In this document: positions 15,887 to 25,000 of the stretch, in pieces
How the letters are laid out: every line of letters begins with the position of its first letter
Position numbering within the stretch: the first letter of the stretch is position 1
From: Clostridia bacterium
GTDB lineage: Bacteria > Bacillota > Clostridia > Oscillospirales > Acutalibacteraceae
NCBI GenBank assembly: GCA_017429345.1
Contig: JAFRPB010000217.1
Coordinates: 1-39,940, forward strand
Direction: 5' to 3'
DNA: 39,940 bases
Notes under the pieces: generated by a model
The model's database searches: none
Told to the model about the DNA's origin: nothing
Seen by the model: only the letters and a program-made list of their open reading frames with translations
Program-made: the position numbers and the translations under genes

Positions 15887-16852
15887 TCAGGCCGACAGTA
15901 TTTTCGCAAGAAAATCGGTGACCTTCACAGCGCCGAAAAGACTGACGTGCTTCCCGTCGCAGAAGTCCGTTTTTCCGCTGACCGACAGCTCGTCGGCACG
16001 GTCGTTCAGATCGATGAATTCAAGACCCCGGCCTTCCATAAACCGACGGACGCTCTCGCTCTCGCCCCGCGTCCAGACGACGGCGGGGGAACGGAAGAAC
16101 AGCAGCCGGATATTCTGACGCCGGCACGCTTCGGCGATCGCGTCGACCGCATTCCTGCTCTCTTCCGGGATCTCCTTCAAAGCGGTATCGCTGTGCGCAA
16201 AATCGTAGTTCTGCTGATGGATATTCTGATATGCCGAGAATCCGCGCGGGTACAGCCCGTCGTATTTTTCCGGGTGGAAGACGTAGTCGATATCGAATCC
16301 AGCGTCGCTGTCCCCCTGATGATTCAGCACCCGCCATCTGTCGTGATAAACGAGCAGCGGGAAAAACGCGTGCAGATGTGCTTTTGTCTTGCTGCCGAGC
16401 ACCTGTTCCAGCGAGGCGATCTTTTCTTTCGTCAGCGGCATCGGGGCATAGTTCCAGGCGATCTCGCTCGCGTCAAGATCGCTGTTTTTATAAAAAATAC
16501 CGCCGACCTCTACCGCGACCGTCTGCGGAGACTGGGTTTTCAAAGCTTCATACAGATAGTAGGGCGTGACGGCCATCGTCTGACCGGCGGAACCGAAATT
16601 CCAGGCGTTGACGCCGTATTTGCTGTATAAACGGTCGGAATCGACAGCGCAGTACATCTCCGAAGAGCCGAAAAAAAGCACGTCGACGCTGTTCTCGGGC
16701 AGCGCGAAGAAGCTATGCGCGAATACCGTGGATTCCGCTTCGTACTGAATAAATTTCGGCACGAAGAACGGCTGGATCAGGAAAAAGACCGCCCAGAACG
16801 ATACGAGCGCGGCAACGACTTTTATGAATAATCGGAATCTTTTTTTCTTCAT
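15887..16852 (-). CDS. SGNH-like membrane-anchored protein (DltD/AlgJ-type partner of an MBOAT)
   Basis: 321 residues. One N-terminal transmembrane helix (about 9-30) is followed by an extracytoplasmic domain with GSSEMYCAVDS (62-72, Ser block), FGSAGQ, and D299-G-K-H302 (catalytic Asp/His block). This is the SGNH-hydrolase layout of DltD and AlgJ, which work with an MBOAT protein to move acyl groups onto surface polymers. The start is 4 bases from the MBOAT stop, so the two are tightly coupled. The actual acceptor is unknown. Confidence 0.85.
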   Translation of the reverse strand: MKKKRFRLFIKVVAALVSFWAVFFLIQPFFVPKFIQYEAESTVFAHSFFALPENSVDVLFFGSSEMYCAVDSDRLYSKYGVNAWNFGSAGQTMAVTPYYLYEALKTQSPQTVAVEVGGIFYKNSDLDASEIAWNYAPMPLTKEKIASLEQVLGSKTKAHLHAFFPLLVYHDRWRVLNHQGDSDAGFDIDYVFHPEKYDGLYPRGFSAYQNIHQQNYDFAHSDTALKEIPEESRNAVDAIAEACRRQNIRLLFFRSPAVVWTRGESESVRRFMEGRGLEFIDLNDRADELSVSGKTDFCDGKHVSLFGAVKVTDFLAKILSA

Positions 16853-16856
16853 AGCC

Positions 16857-18455
16857 TCAGAACCCCGTATAAATAAAGTCGCCCGTGCTGAAACGCCCGC
16901 CGTACGCGCCGAAGATGATCAGCGCAAACGCCAGGAGCAGATAGACCGCGAGCCGGACCGGATACGGCTTCCGTGAGAGAAATTCTCGCAGAGATATCCC
17001 TTTTTCGTGCAGAACGTCGACGGCGACGGTCAGCGCGATGCAGACCGCGAACCAGATCAGCGTGCGCATCTGGCCGTCGACGCCCGCGGCGAGAAATACG
17101 CTTGTCACCTGCCCCGGCTTCGGCTGTGCGAACATATTCTTCAGCATCTCAAGGGCGGCGGAGACCGAGGACGCATTGAAGAAGATCCACGCGAACATCA
17201 TCAGCAGGGTGCATCTGAGAGACCGGATGATCCGCAGCGGGAGCTTCCTGCCGTCGAGATGCAGGAGCCTGTCGATCTTTGTGAAAACGGGCCTTGTGAT
17301 CTCGCCGAGGAAGATATACACGAACTGAAGGATCCCGACGCCGAAGACGTAATGCAGTTCCGGTCCGTGCCAGAGGCCGATCAGCGTCCAGAGGATCAGA
17401 AGACCGAGATACGTCGGGATCGTTCTCGCCGCGTTTGCGCCGGCCTTCGCGGACAGCGCTTTGCCCATCTTTTTGAAGGCGTTTGATTTCAGGATCGGGT
17501 AGAACACGTAATCCCGAAGCCATGCCCCGAGCGTGATATGCCATCTCTGCCAGAACTCGGCCATATTATTCGAGAAGAACGGCTGCCGGAAGTTCTCGGG
17601 CATTTCGACGCCGAAGAGCTGCCCGACGCCGATAATGATATCCATATAGCCCGAGAAATCGGCGTAAAGCCGCACGGCGAAACAGACAACGCCCAGGACG
17701 GTCCCGAAGCCCTTGTGCTGCGTGTAATTCATAAAGACCTCGTCGGCGATCGGCGCGAACTGGTCCGCGACGCAAAGCTTTTTGATATATCCGCCGACGA
17801 TCTTCAGGACCGCAGACCGGTATTCGTCAAAGGTGAGCTTCCTGTCGTTTTCCGCGCAGAGCTGCGGCGTCAGCGCGTCCCAGCGGCAAAACGGTCCTTG
17901 CATGACCGACAGAAAGAACCCGCCGAACAGGATCACCTTCAAAGGGTTCCGTTCCGCGTCGGTGACGCCTCTGTGTACGTCGACCAGATAACCGATCAGC
18001 TGAAAAGAATAATAGGAGATGCCCAGAGGCAGAAGAATCCCTTCCGCCGTCCATAATTTTATATGAAACAGATCGCCCAACCCCGACGCGTACACGCCGT
18101 AATACTTGCACAGAAACAGAATGCCGAGGGTGATCCCCGTCGCGGCGGCGACGATCCGCTTCTGTTTTTTCCGATAAAACTCTTTTTTCTCTTTTTTTGT
18201 TTCCCGATCGGCTGTCTCCCCGTTTTCCCGCAGCCAGAGCGAGAAGCCGTCTTTCTTTTTCTGCACGCGCAGAGCGGCAAACCAGATCAGCAGGGCCGTT
18301 AAGAGCATCACAAAAAAGCCGCCGACGCTGTGCGTGAGATAAAACACAGCGCTCGCAGCCAGCAGGACCCACCACCGTTTTCCTGCCGGGAACAGCCGGA
18401 AAACGATCAGGGCGGCAAGCACAAAGCCCAAAAATGCGACTGAAGTGATTTTCAT
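16857..18455 (-). CDS. MBOAT-family membrane O-acyltransferase (DltB/AlgI-like)
   Basis: 532 residues with many hydrophobic helices. MBOAT motifs are clear: YYSFQLIGYLVDVHRG (148-163), FWQRWHITLGAWLRDYVFYP (301-320) and LIGLWHGPELHYVFG with the invariant His363. By family knowledge it passes an acyl group from a cytoplasmic carrier (here probably the ACP encoded just upstream) across the membrane to a surface acceptor, helped by an SGNH partner. A charged insertion (about 64-100) separates the first helices from the core. It sits 15 bp after the ACP gene and 4 bp before the SGNH gene. Confidence 0.93.
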   Translation of the reverse strand: MKITSVAFLGFVLAALIVFRLFPAGKRWWVLLAASAVFYLTHSVGGFFVMLLTALLIWFAALRVQKKKDGFSLWLRENGETADRETKKEKKEFYRKKQKRIVAAATGITLGILFLCKYYGVYASGLGDLFHIKLWTAEGILLPLGISYYSFQLIGYLVDVHRGVTDAERNPLKVILFGGFFLSVMQGPFCRWDALTPQLCAENDRKLTFDEYRSAVLKIVGGYIKKLCVADQFAPIADEVFMNYTQHKGFGTVLGVVCFAVRLYADFSGYMDIIIGVGQLFGVEMPENFRQPFFSNNMAEFWQRWHITLGAWLRDYVFYPILKSNAFKKMGKALSAKAGANAARTIPTYLGLLILWTLIGLWHGPELHYVFGVGILQFVYIFLGEITRPVFTKIDRLLHLDGRKLPLRIIRSLRCTLLMMFAWIFFNASSVSAALEMLKNMFAQPKPGQVTSVFLAAGVDGQMRTLIWFAVCIALTVAVDVLHEKGISLREFLSRKPYPVRLAVYLLLAFALIIFGAYGGRFSTGDFIYTGF

Positions 18456-18470
18456 TTTTAACGTGATTCC

Positions 18471-18713
18471 TTATCGGGTCTCTTCCTCAATAAAATCCGC
18501 CATCTCGCCGACGTTCTTCATCCGGACGGTCAGCCCCATGGAGAATTCGATATCGAACTCATCCTCGATCGCGGCAAGAAGCGTGATGTGACGAAGGCTG
18601 TCCCAGCCGTCGATATCCGCGGCGGTCGTATGGTCGTTAACCGAAATGCCGCCGTCGCCGAAAACGTCCCGGAACACGTCGTTCAGTCTTCTGTAGATCT
18701 CGTCTCTGTTCAT
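18471..18713 (-). CDS. acyl carrier protein
   Basis: 80 residues, acidic, with the phosphopantetheine attachment serine S39 in GWDSLRH and the helix II region following (ITLLAAIEDEFDIEF). It is close to DltC and FkbJ-type carriers in length and motif. Set between an FkbH-like enzyme and an MBOAT transferase, it is most simply the carrier that takes the acyl group from the first to the second. The gene starts 17 bp after FkbH. Confidence 0.93.
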   Translation of the reverse strand: MNRDEIYRRLNDVFRDVFGDGGISVNDHTTAADIDGWDSLRHITLLAAIEDEFDIEFSMGLTVRMKNVGEMADFIEEETR

Positions 18714-18730
18714 CCGACGATCTGCGCCTC

Positions 18731-20509
18731 CTATCTGTAGATCTCAATACAGGGATCCTTCGGCTCGTATGCGCTTATCTCCAGTTCCCAGGCCGTATTG
18801 CCCGCGCCGTCCGCGCTTCGGAGAGAAAAGCCCATTCGCTCATAGAAATCTCTGACCGATCCGTTTTTCCGCGTCGGATAATAATATCCGACGATCCGCC
18901 GGACGCCCCTCTTTTTTGCGTCCGAGACGAGGACGTCGAGCATGGCGTCTTCCATTCTTCTTTTGAGCACGCGGCAGCTCATGACCCATAATCTTATATG
19001 CAGCTCGCCGTTTTCGATCTGCCCGGCGACGACGCTCACGACGCCGTTGTCGCCGAATTTATCCTCAAGCCTGCCGTAAAGACAGAGGTACGAGTCGGAG
19101 GCCTGCATCGCGGCAATATCGCTCTCTGTGCACCGCAGCGTTGTCAGATTGAACTGATTGCTCCTGTTCGTCAGCTGGGCGATCCGCTGCGTATATGCGG
19201 GTTCGAATCCGCGGATCGTCGCTTTCATCTTAAGACTTTTCAGAAAATCCTCATAATTTTCGACGCTTTCCCGCAGCCGGACGCGCTGCGCGTTCGCCCG
19301 GTACATCCCCGTGCGCGCAAGGTCGTCGTCGGAAAGCGAGGTCACCTCAAAAAAGCCGCTCCGGTCGATCGTCCGCAGATAATCCTCGACCCGGGTCATC
19401 TCTGGAACGGCGATCCCGGGATCCGATCGCCTTACGAGCTCACGCTCCGCGGGATCGTCGTCTATAAAGACGAAGCTGTCCGTACCGAGACCGAGCTCTT
19501 CGGAGATCGCGCGCATATTCCGGTCTTTGTTTTCCCAGTTCGCCCTGATCGAAACGAAGTCGTCCGGCTTCAGCGCCCCGTCGGGGCGGTTCAGACCCGC
19601 GAGGGCGTTTTCCTGCTCGTTCTTGCTGTTGACCGCGAGAAGAACGCCGATCGCTCTCAATTCTTTGATATACTTCTGAAACTCGGAATAGATCTCTCCC
19701 ACGGGCTCCTCCGGCCCGATCCGGATGCCTTCTGCGCCGTCTTCGCCGACGACGCCGCCCCACAGCGTGTTGTCGAGATCGCACACCAGCGCCTTTTTGT
19801 TTTTGCCGTAGATGCTTTTGACGATATCCGCGACGCTCTTCGCAAGGTGCGGGATCGCGTCGACGCACAGGCTGTATTTATACAGATGCCAGTACCGGGG
19901 GTTGCTCCACGCCTCGAGTCCGTAACACGCGGCAAGATAGTCGATATCGTTCACAAAAAAATCCGGACGTCCGTCGGCATACTCATACAGCTTCTGATTC
20001 AGCCTTGAGATGAAATTCGTTTTGCCCCGGTGGTCGGCGATATCGCCGTTGCCGAGAAGCCTCCACGCGGGTCGGTCGAAATTGTTCTGAATGATCGGGC
20101 AGCGGAATTTTTCAAAGAGAGCGTCCCACATGGCGGCAAAATGCCCGAAGGTGTTTTCGAGCAGGGCGTCGGCTTCCTCCCGCGTGCTCGCCGGCGCGGG
20201 AAATTCGGGGATGTTGCGCCAGTTCGTATGGATGAATATGATGTCGGGGCGAAAACCGTCGAGCTTTTCGCTGCCGAACACGGCGTCCTGCCGGTACTGC
20301 GCGTACGCCGACTGATAAAACACGGGCTTTATACCGTAATGCAGCAGGAACAGCTCCAGCTGATCGACGATCTCATCCGTCGTCGACCCGCCGAGAACGG
20401 CGATCCGTTTTTCCGGGAACCCCCCGCTGTTCGCGAGGAGTTCTTTTTTCAATCCGATCTTCTTTCTCAACAGTGTTCTGCTGTCGACGGGATAGTCAAA
20501 AGCGTCCAT
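18731..20509 (-). CDS. FkbH-like HAD-IIIC enzyme
   Basis: 592 residues. The N-terminal part resembles the SGNH-like portion of FkbH proteins (VLGGSTTDEI, 38-47). A central HAD-IIIC domain has motif I at 242-250 (VCDLDNTLW, D244 and D246) and motif IV-like FIDDDPAERE (348-357). A GNAT-like C-terminal domain follows (about 440-585; NQFNLTT, GDNGVVSV, FYERMGF). Characterised FkbH enzymes dephosphorylate 1,3-bisphosphoglycerate and load a glyceryl unit on an ACP. Here the adjoining ACP would be the partner. The start is ATG 20509; the longer frame would need a TTG at 20530. It is the first gene of a six-gene operon driven by the promoter at 20545-20573. Confidence 0.9.
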   Translation of the reverse strand: MDAFDYPVDSRTLLRKKIGLKKELLANSGGFPEKRIAVLGGSTTDEIVDQLELFLLHYGIKPVFYQSAYAQYRQDAVFGSEKLDGFRPDIIFIHTNWRNIPEFPAPASTREEADALLENTFGHFAAMWDALFEKFRCPIIQNNFDRPAWRLLGNGDIADHRGKTNFISRLNQKLYEYADGRPDFFVNDIDYLAACYGLEAWSNPRYWHLYKYSLCVDAIPHLAKSVADIVKSIYGKNKKALVCDLDNTLWGGVVGEDGAEGIRIGPEEPVGEIYSEFQKYIKELRAIGVLLAVNSKNEQENALAGLNRPDGALKPDDFVSIRANWENKDRNMRAISEELGLGTDSFVFIDDDPAERELVRRSDPGIAVPEMTRVEDYLRTIDRSGFFEVTSLSDDDLARTGMYRANAQRVRLRESVENYEDFLKSLKMKATIRGFEPAYTQRIAQLTNRSNQFNLTTLRCTESDIAAMQASDSYLCLYGRLEDKFGDNGVVSVVAGQIENGELHIRLWVMSCRVLKRRMEDAMLDVLVSDAKKRGVRRIVGYYYPTRKNGSVRDFYERMGFSLRSADGAGNTAWELEISAYEPKDPCIEIYR

Positions 20510-20544
20510 CGTATTTCCCCGTTTCCCCAAGGAATCTTTTTTAA

Positions 20545-20573
20545 ATTATATAATTTTATCCGAAAAAAATCAA
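20545..20573 (-). promoter_or_regulatory. promoter of the FkbH-ACP-MBOAT operon
   Basis: On the minus strand, TTGATT (20568-20573), 17 bases, TATAAT (20545-20550), in an AT-rich spacer 36 bases before the ATG at 20509. Confidence 0.7.
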
Positions 20574-20609
20574 TCGGTTTTTATTCGGCATGTCAAAACA
20601 CATAAATAA

Positions 20610-20638
20610 AGAGACCTGAGGGAAGACCCCGGGTCTCT
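20610..20638 (-). terminator. terminator of the PadR operon
   Basis: AGAGACC (20610-20616) pairs with GGTCTCT (20632-20638). On the minus strand the stem is followed by TTTATTTATG. It lies about 50 bases after the stop at 20689. Confidence 0.6.
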
Positions 20639-20688
20639 GTTTTCTATGCGGTATACATGGTTTACGGGTCGCGCCGGGCGCATGCCGG

Positions 20689-21165
20689 TCACGAAAGCAC
20701 GCCTGTGGGGGAGCAGGTCAGCGTCAGGGTTTTGTTGACGGTCTGAACAACAATACCGAGAGAGTATTTCTTGACGGTAAACTCCCCGGTCGCCGTTGCG
20801 CCGCTGCGGGACGCCTGAGCCTTCGTGACGGACCATGAATTGTTGCTGATGGAATACGAAGTCGACGCCGAGTTGCAAGTCGCCGAGCTGCCGGTATAGG
20901 TGAATGTTCCATCTAAGCAGATCACCCATTGTTTTACATTATTATCATTGTAATAAGTATACTTTTTTTGTCCGCTTGTTGTGCCTGTCGTCCCATCCGG
21001 ACAATCCGGATATATGATCTCAATAACAGCGTAGCTGCCGTCAGCAAAGAACTCGATATAGCTGTCTTTTACCTGATATGCCTGATTATCTGATCCGGCA
21101 AATGTTTCCGTTAACGGAAAGATTAAAAATAGAAAGACAAAAAGAAAAACGATTGATTTTTTCAT
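20689..21165 (-). CDS. small secreted protein, unknown family
   Basis: 158 residues. A clear signal peptide covers 1-23 (MKKSIVFLFVFLFLIFPLTETFA). The mature part is rich in Ser, Thr, Tyr and Gly, with beta-strand-like periodicity (YIEFFADGSYAVIEIIYPDCPDG, KYTYYNDNNVKQWVICLDGTFTYTG) and four cysteines that could form disulfides. It resembles small immunoglobulin-like secreted proteins of Firmicutes, but no family was identified. Its ATG shares one base with the stop of the upstream gene (TAATG), so translation is coupled. It is the last gene of the PadR operon. Confidence 0.75.
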   Translation of the reverse strand: MKKSIVFLFVFLFLIFPLTETFAGSDNQAYQVKDSYIEFFADGSYAVIEIIYPDCPDGTTGTTSGQKKYTYYNDNNVKQWVICLDGTFTYTGSSATCNSASTSYSISNNSWSVTKAQASRSGATATGEFTVKKYSLGIVVQTVNKTLTLTCSPTGVLS

Positions 21166-21596
21166 TATGCAGCATCTCCCTGAATAAATATTTCATCCGA
21201 ATTATCAGTTGTTTCCTCTCCGGGTTCATAAACAATTATTTCTTCAACACCGTGACCGTGTGCGCTCATATGATTGTCAACCACAGAAATCCCAACCATA
21301 ATACACCATGCGGCAAGCGCTATGCTTGTACAAATCATAATAATCGATCGAATACGGATCTTTTTTCGTAAATACCCAATATCGGTCTCGGCGAGGAATG
21401 ACTTCGCGATCTGCTCGGGTGTTCCGAAATGGTCTTTTACCGCTGTGATATCCGCCTCCGGCTCCGCCTCAACGAACTGGTCGACGCTCTGGGCAAGGTC
21501 AGAGAGGAATTTGCGGGAGAGCTTCGTGCTGCAAAGCAAACATTTTTTGATTTCTTTCAAATACCGTTGTAATTCTTTTTCCAGGTCAGTTCTCAT
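21165..21596 (-). CDS. single-pass membrane protein with HAAS/DUF1700-like cytoplasmic domain
   Basis: 143 residues. The N-terminal helical domain (about 1-75) has the LxxYLxEIKxxL...FGTPEQIAKSFLAE pattern found in HAAS/DUF6120-type proteins, which are typically encoded beside PadR regulators. One transmembrane helix (about 85-106) follows, then a short acidic extracellular tail. In known pairs these proteins are thought to act with the PadR regulator in envelope sensing; direct evidence is limited. It overlaps the PadR gene by 11 bases and the secreted-protein gene by one. Confidence 0.78.
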   Translation of the reverse strand: MRTDLEKELQRYLKEIKKCLLCSTKLSRKFLSDLAQSVDQFVEAEPEADITAVKDHFGTPEQIAKSFLAETDIGYLRKKIRIRSIIMICTSIALAAWCIMVGISVVDNHMSAHGHGVEEIIVYEPGEETTDNSDEIFIQGDAA

Positions 21597-21933
21597 CGAT
21601 CTCCGTCCTTCCGAGAATTTTCAGAATGCTGTTCGTCACAGAGAGATAATCACGCAGGATCGTTTCGTAATGCGCCCGCCCGGCGTCTTCGATGCGATAA
21701 TACTTCCGCGTCCTGCGGACTCCGGCCTTTACGGAGTAACTCGAAATAAAACCCGCGTCCTCCAATTTGTATAAAATCGGATAAAGCGAGCCCTCGAGCA
21801 TCGTGTATTCACTGTTGGTTTTTTCTTCAAACGCCTGCGTGATCTGGTAGCCGTAAAGATCCCTGTCCAACAGAAGATGCAGAACAAGAAGCTCCGCGGT
21901 GCCACGTTTGAAATCGTCCTTATTCTGTCCCAT
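21586..21933 (-). CDS. PadR-family transcriptional regulator
   Basis: 115 residues, a winged helix of the PadR type. It shows LLLDRDLYGYQITQAF, the wing-proximal GSLYPILYKLEDAGFI, and R-R-T-R-K-Y-Y-RI-E-DAG-R, then a short C-terminal dimerisation helix (PadR-s2 size). PadR proteins are usually repressors of the adjacent operon. The ATG at 21933 has AAAGGGGG upstream; the frame open to 21969 has no better site. It is the first gene of a three-gene unit, divergent from the Rhs gene with only 23 bases between the two -35 boxes, so it may control both. Confidence 0.92.
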   Translation of the reverse strand: MGQNKDDFKRGTAELLVLHLLLDRDLYGYQITQAFEEKTNSEYTMLEGSLYPILYKLEDAGFISSYSVKAGVRRTRKYYRIEDAGRAHYETILRDYLSVTNSILKILGRTEIDEN

Positions 21934-21967
21934 GACAGCCCCCTTTCGGATTCGGGCTGACACAAGC

Positions 21968-21996
21968 ATTATAAATCAATGTTTTAAATAAGTCAA
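21968..21996 (-). promoter_or_regulatory. promoter of the PadR operon
   Basis: On the minus strand, TTGACT (21991-21996), 17 bases, TATAAT (21968-21973). Confidence 0.75.
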
Positions 21997-22019
21997 TACC
22001 TTTCTTGTATATATATCTA

Positions 22020-22048
22020 TTGACATATGGATTTATCCGTGTTATCAT
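22020..22048 (+). promoter_or_regulatory. promoter of the Rhs gene, divergent from the PadR promoter
   Basis: TTGACA (22020-22025), 17 bases, TATCAT (22043-22048). Between this and the minus-strand -35 at 21991 lies an AT stretch with TGTATATATAT, a plausible but unproven place for PadR binding. Confidence 0.65.
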
Positions 22049-22082
22049 GAAATCGGTAAAATATTTGAAAGGAATTTTTCTG

Positions 22083-25000
22083 ATGAAAAAGAACATATTC
22101 AAAAAATCGATCGCCCTGCTGCTTTCGGTTGTTCTCTGCCTGCAAATGAGCTGTATCGGCGCTTTTGCGGCTCTGACTGCCGAAATCACGACGCAGAACG
22201 AAGCGGAAGCGATGAAATACGCCGTCGGGCATTATTTTTCCGATTCTCACTCCCTCGATGCGGGCAGAGCGGGCACGGTGCGTTTTGCCGATTATACGCT
22301 GGAGGCAAGCGCGGAATTTGTTATCCCCGAAGCCTATACGGGGATGTTCGCGCCTGCGGAGCAGTCGCTGGTTTACGGCGGTTACGCGCAGGCGTTTCTT
22401 GAGAACATCGCCGAAACGCCCTGTGCTTCGGTCGGCGGCTGGATAATGCCGATCCTGAGCTTTGTCTGCGAGGTCACCGAGGGCGACGACGAATTCATCG
22501 TATGGTTTGACCGCTTCGGGGAGACGCATTCGTTCCACCCCTCCGCAGAGCTGACGCAGTCGGTCAACGCGGAGCCCGGCGCGCGCATATGTGAGGGTTA
22601 TATCTGCGGCGGCGAGCCCGACGGTTTTATCCTTCTGAAATACACGGGCGCGCCCGACCCGAACGAGCCCGATCCCATCGTCGCCGCCGCGCGTTATTTT
22701 ATTCTTGCTTTCTCCTTTGACGACGAGGCGCAGATCCCGGTTCAGGCGTATTATTTCGACGACGACGGCAGGATCGTACGCTCTGCCGACCTTTCCGATT
22801 CGTATATTTCCTCGATTACCTACGTTGAGAACGGAGCGTTCGATCAGATCTCGACCGTTTCGGATCCTTTGGGAAATGAGTACCGATACACGTACACGAA
22901 CGGGCTGCTGACGGGCATAAAGTGCTACGACGCGGAGAACAATCCCGTCTCCTTCAGCACCGCGCAGAACGCCCCTGCGCTGGAAACGCGTTTTGAATAT
23001 ACGGACGGCAAGCTGACGAAGGTGGTCTATCCCGACAGTGAATTCGTGACCTACGCTTACGACACGGCGGGCAGACTGACCGAGGCGGTCAATATCGACG
23101 GAGTGAAAATCGTTCTCGCTTACAATGTAAACGGTTACGTCTCGTCTATGGCGCGTCTTGCGCCCGACGGGAACGACGGATACGAAACGCTGAACAGCGT
23201 CACGGTGACCGTGCCTGAGCTCAACGTGCGCAGATTCGTCTATGAAAACGGCGACGTGATTATAAAGACCTATGATGCAAACGGCAATATTCTCACGATC
23301 TATGACGGCGACGGCAACTGTCTGCTCGATAATACCGTCACACCCGAAGAGCCGACCACCGAGCCCTCGGAGCCGCTGACCGAGCCGGCGGAACCGGTCA
23401 CCGAGCCGGCGGAGCCGGTCGAGCCGACAACGGAGGTCTTTGATTTTCCGGTTTACCGTTACGGCTGCGACTGCTGCCCGGACTGCGAGGAGTTCAACTG
23501 CGCCTGCGACTGCCCGAGCGAGGCGGAATGCGACTGCCCGCAATGCAAGCGTTATCATGAAGAAGTCACAACCGACTTCGGCGATATCGTGAACGTGGTC
23601 GAAGAGATCGCCTTCGACGGCGTGCGTTCTATGAGCGAGCTGAGCTCCTACACCGCCGACGGCGCTTTTCTGACGCAGACGATTGACAGCGCCGGGAATA
23701 TCGTATATTATGATTATAACAATGCGGGTTTGCTGACCGCGCTGACCGCGGGCGATCCCGCCAACGGTTCCGTGGTCGAATTCGGCTATGACGCCATGGG
23801 GAATCTGATCTCCCTTGCGCAGGACGTCTCGGGCCTTGCGGGCGGCGCGACCGAGATGAAAAACGAATACGGCTATACCGACGACCGGCTGACCTCGATC
23901 ACCCACAACGGTTTTTCTTACGTATTCACTTATGATACTTTCGGTAACGTGACCGAGATCGAGATCCTCGACCCTTCGGTCCCGAACGATCCGGACGCCG
24001 TTTCCCTGACGGAATACTCCTATACGACGGAGGCGGAGAACGCGCCGGTCGCGTCGATCTCCTACGCCAACGGGCAGTCCGTCGCCTATACCTACAACAA
24101 CGACGGCGAGATCGTTTCGGTCGCTTACGACGGCGCGGCGTCGCCGAGGTTCACGTATCATTATGACGAAGACGGCGTGTTGACCGCGGTCGTCGATACG
24201 GCTGCGGGGCAGGTCGCCGAATACGCCGACGACGGTTTTGACCTTTACGAATATCCCCGAACGACGGGGGACGAGCCGCTTTTCTCCGTTTCAACGAATG
24301 ATGAGACCGGGGCGGTCACCTATACCTCCTGCGGTCATGCAATTACTGTGACCGAACAAACTGAATATTCTCCTGTCACCGGCGCGACGTCTGAAACCGT
24401 CGTTTATGACGGCGAGATCGATTCCGCATGGTACAGGGATACGCTGACGTCCGAGACCGACTGGTTCGGCAGGACGACGACAAAATCCGTTTCCGTGCAG
24501 AGCGGGCTGATCGGCTCAAACCGCGTCGCGGAGGGCGACGGCGGCGCTTACGCCTACACCTATTTCGATACGGCTTCGACCGCCTCGCCGCAGGTCAGAA
24601 GTCTCGCATACGGCTATTCCTCGCAAACAGTTGAACGCGATTATGAGAATTTCTTCACCTACGACGACCGCGGCAACCTGACCGGGGTTTATCAGCTCGA
24701 CAATAACGACATCCCCGTTTATTCTCATAAATATTATTATGACGAGGCGAACCAGCTCGTCAGAGAGGACTACGCGGCGGGGGACAAAACGGTCGTCTAT
24801 CAGTACGACGCGGGCGGCAACCTGACGAAGCGCTCTCTTTATCCGCTGACCTTCGCCGACGAGATCACCGCGCAGCCCACGCGGGTATTCAATTACGGTT
24901 ATTCCTCCGGCACGTGGCGCGACGTGCTCACCTCCTGCGACGGCAAAACCGTGACGAGCGACGCGGCGGGAAACATCACCGCGATCGGGCAGGACGTGAC

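Noticed and set aside
22017..24161. 714-codon minus-strand open frame opposite the Rhs gene
   Set aside because: The Rhs frame has a signal peptide, YD repeats and a core motif; the antisense product is low-complexity Arg/Val-rich with no recognisable domain.
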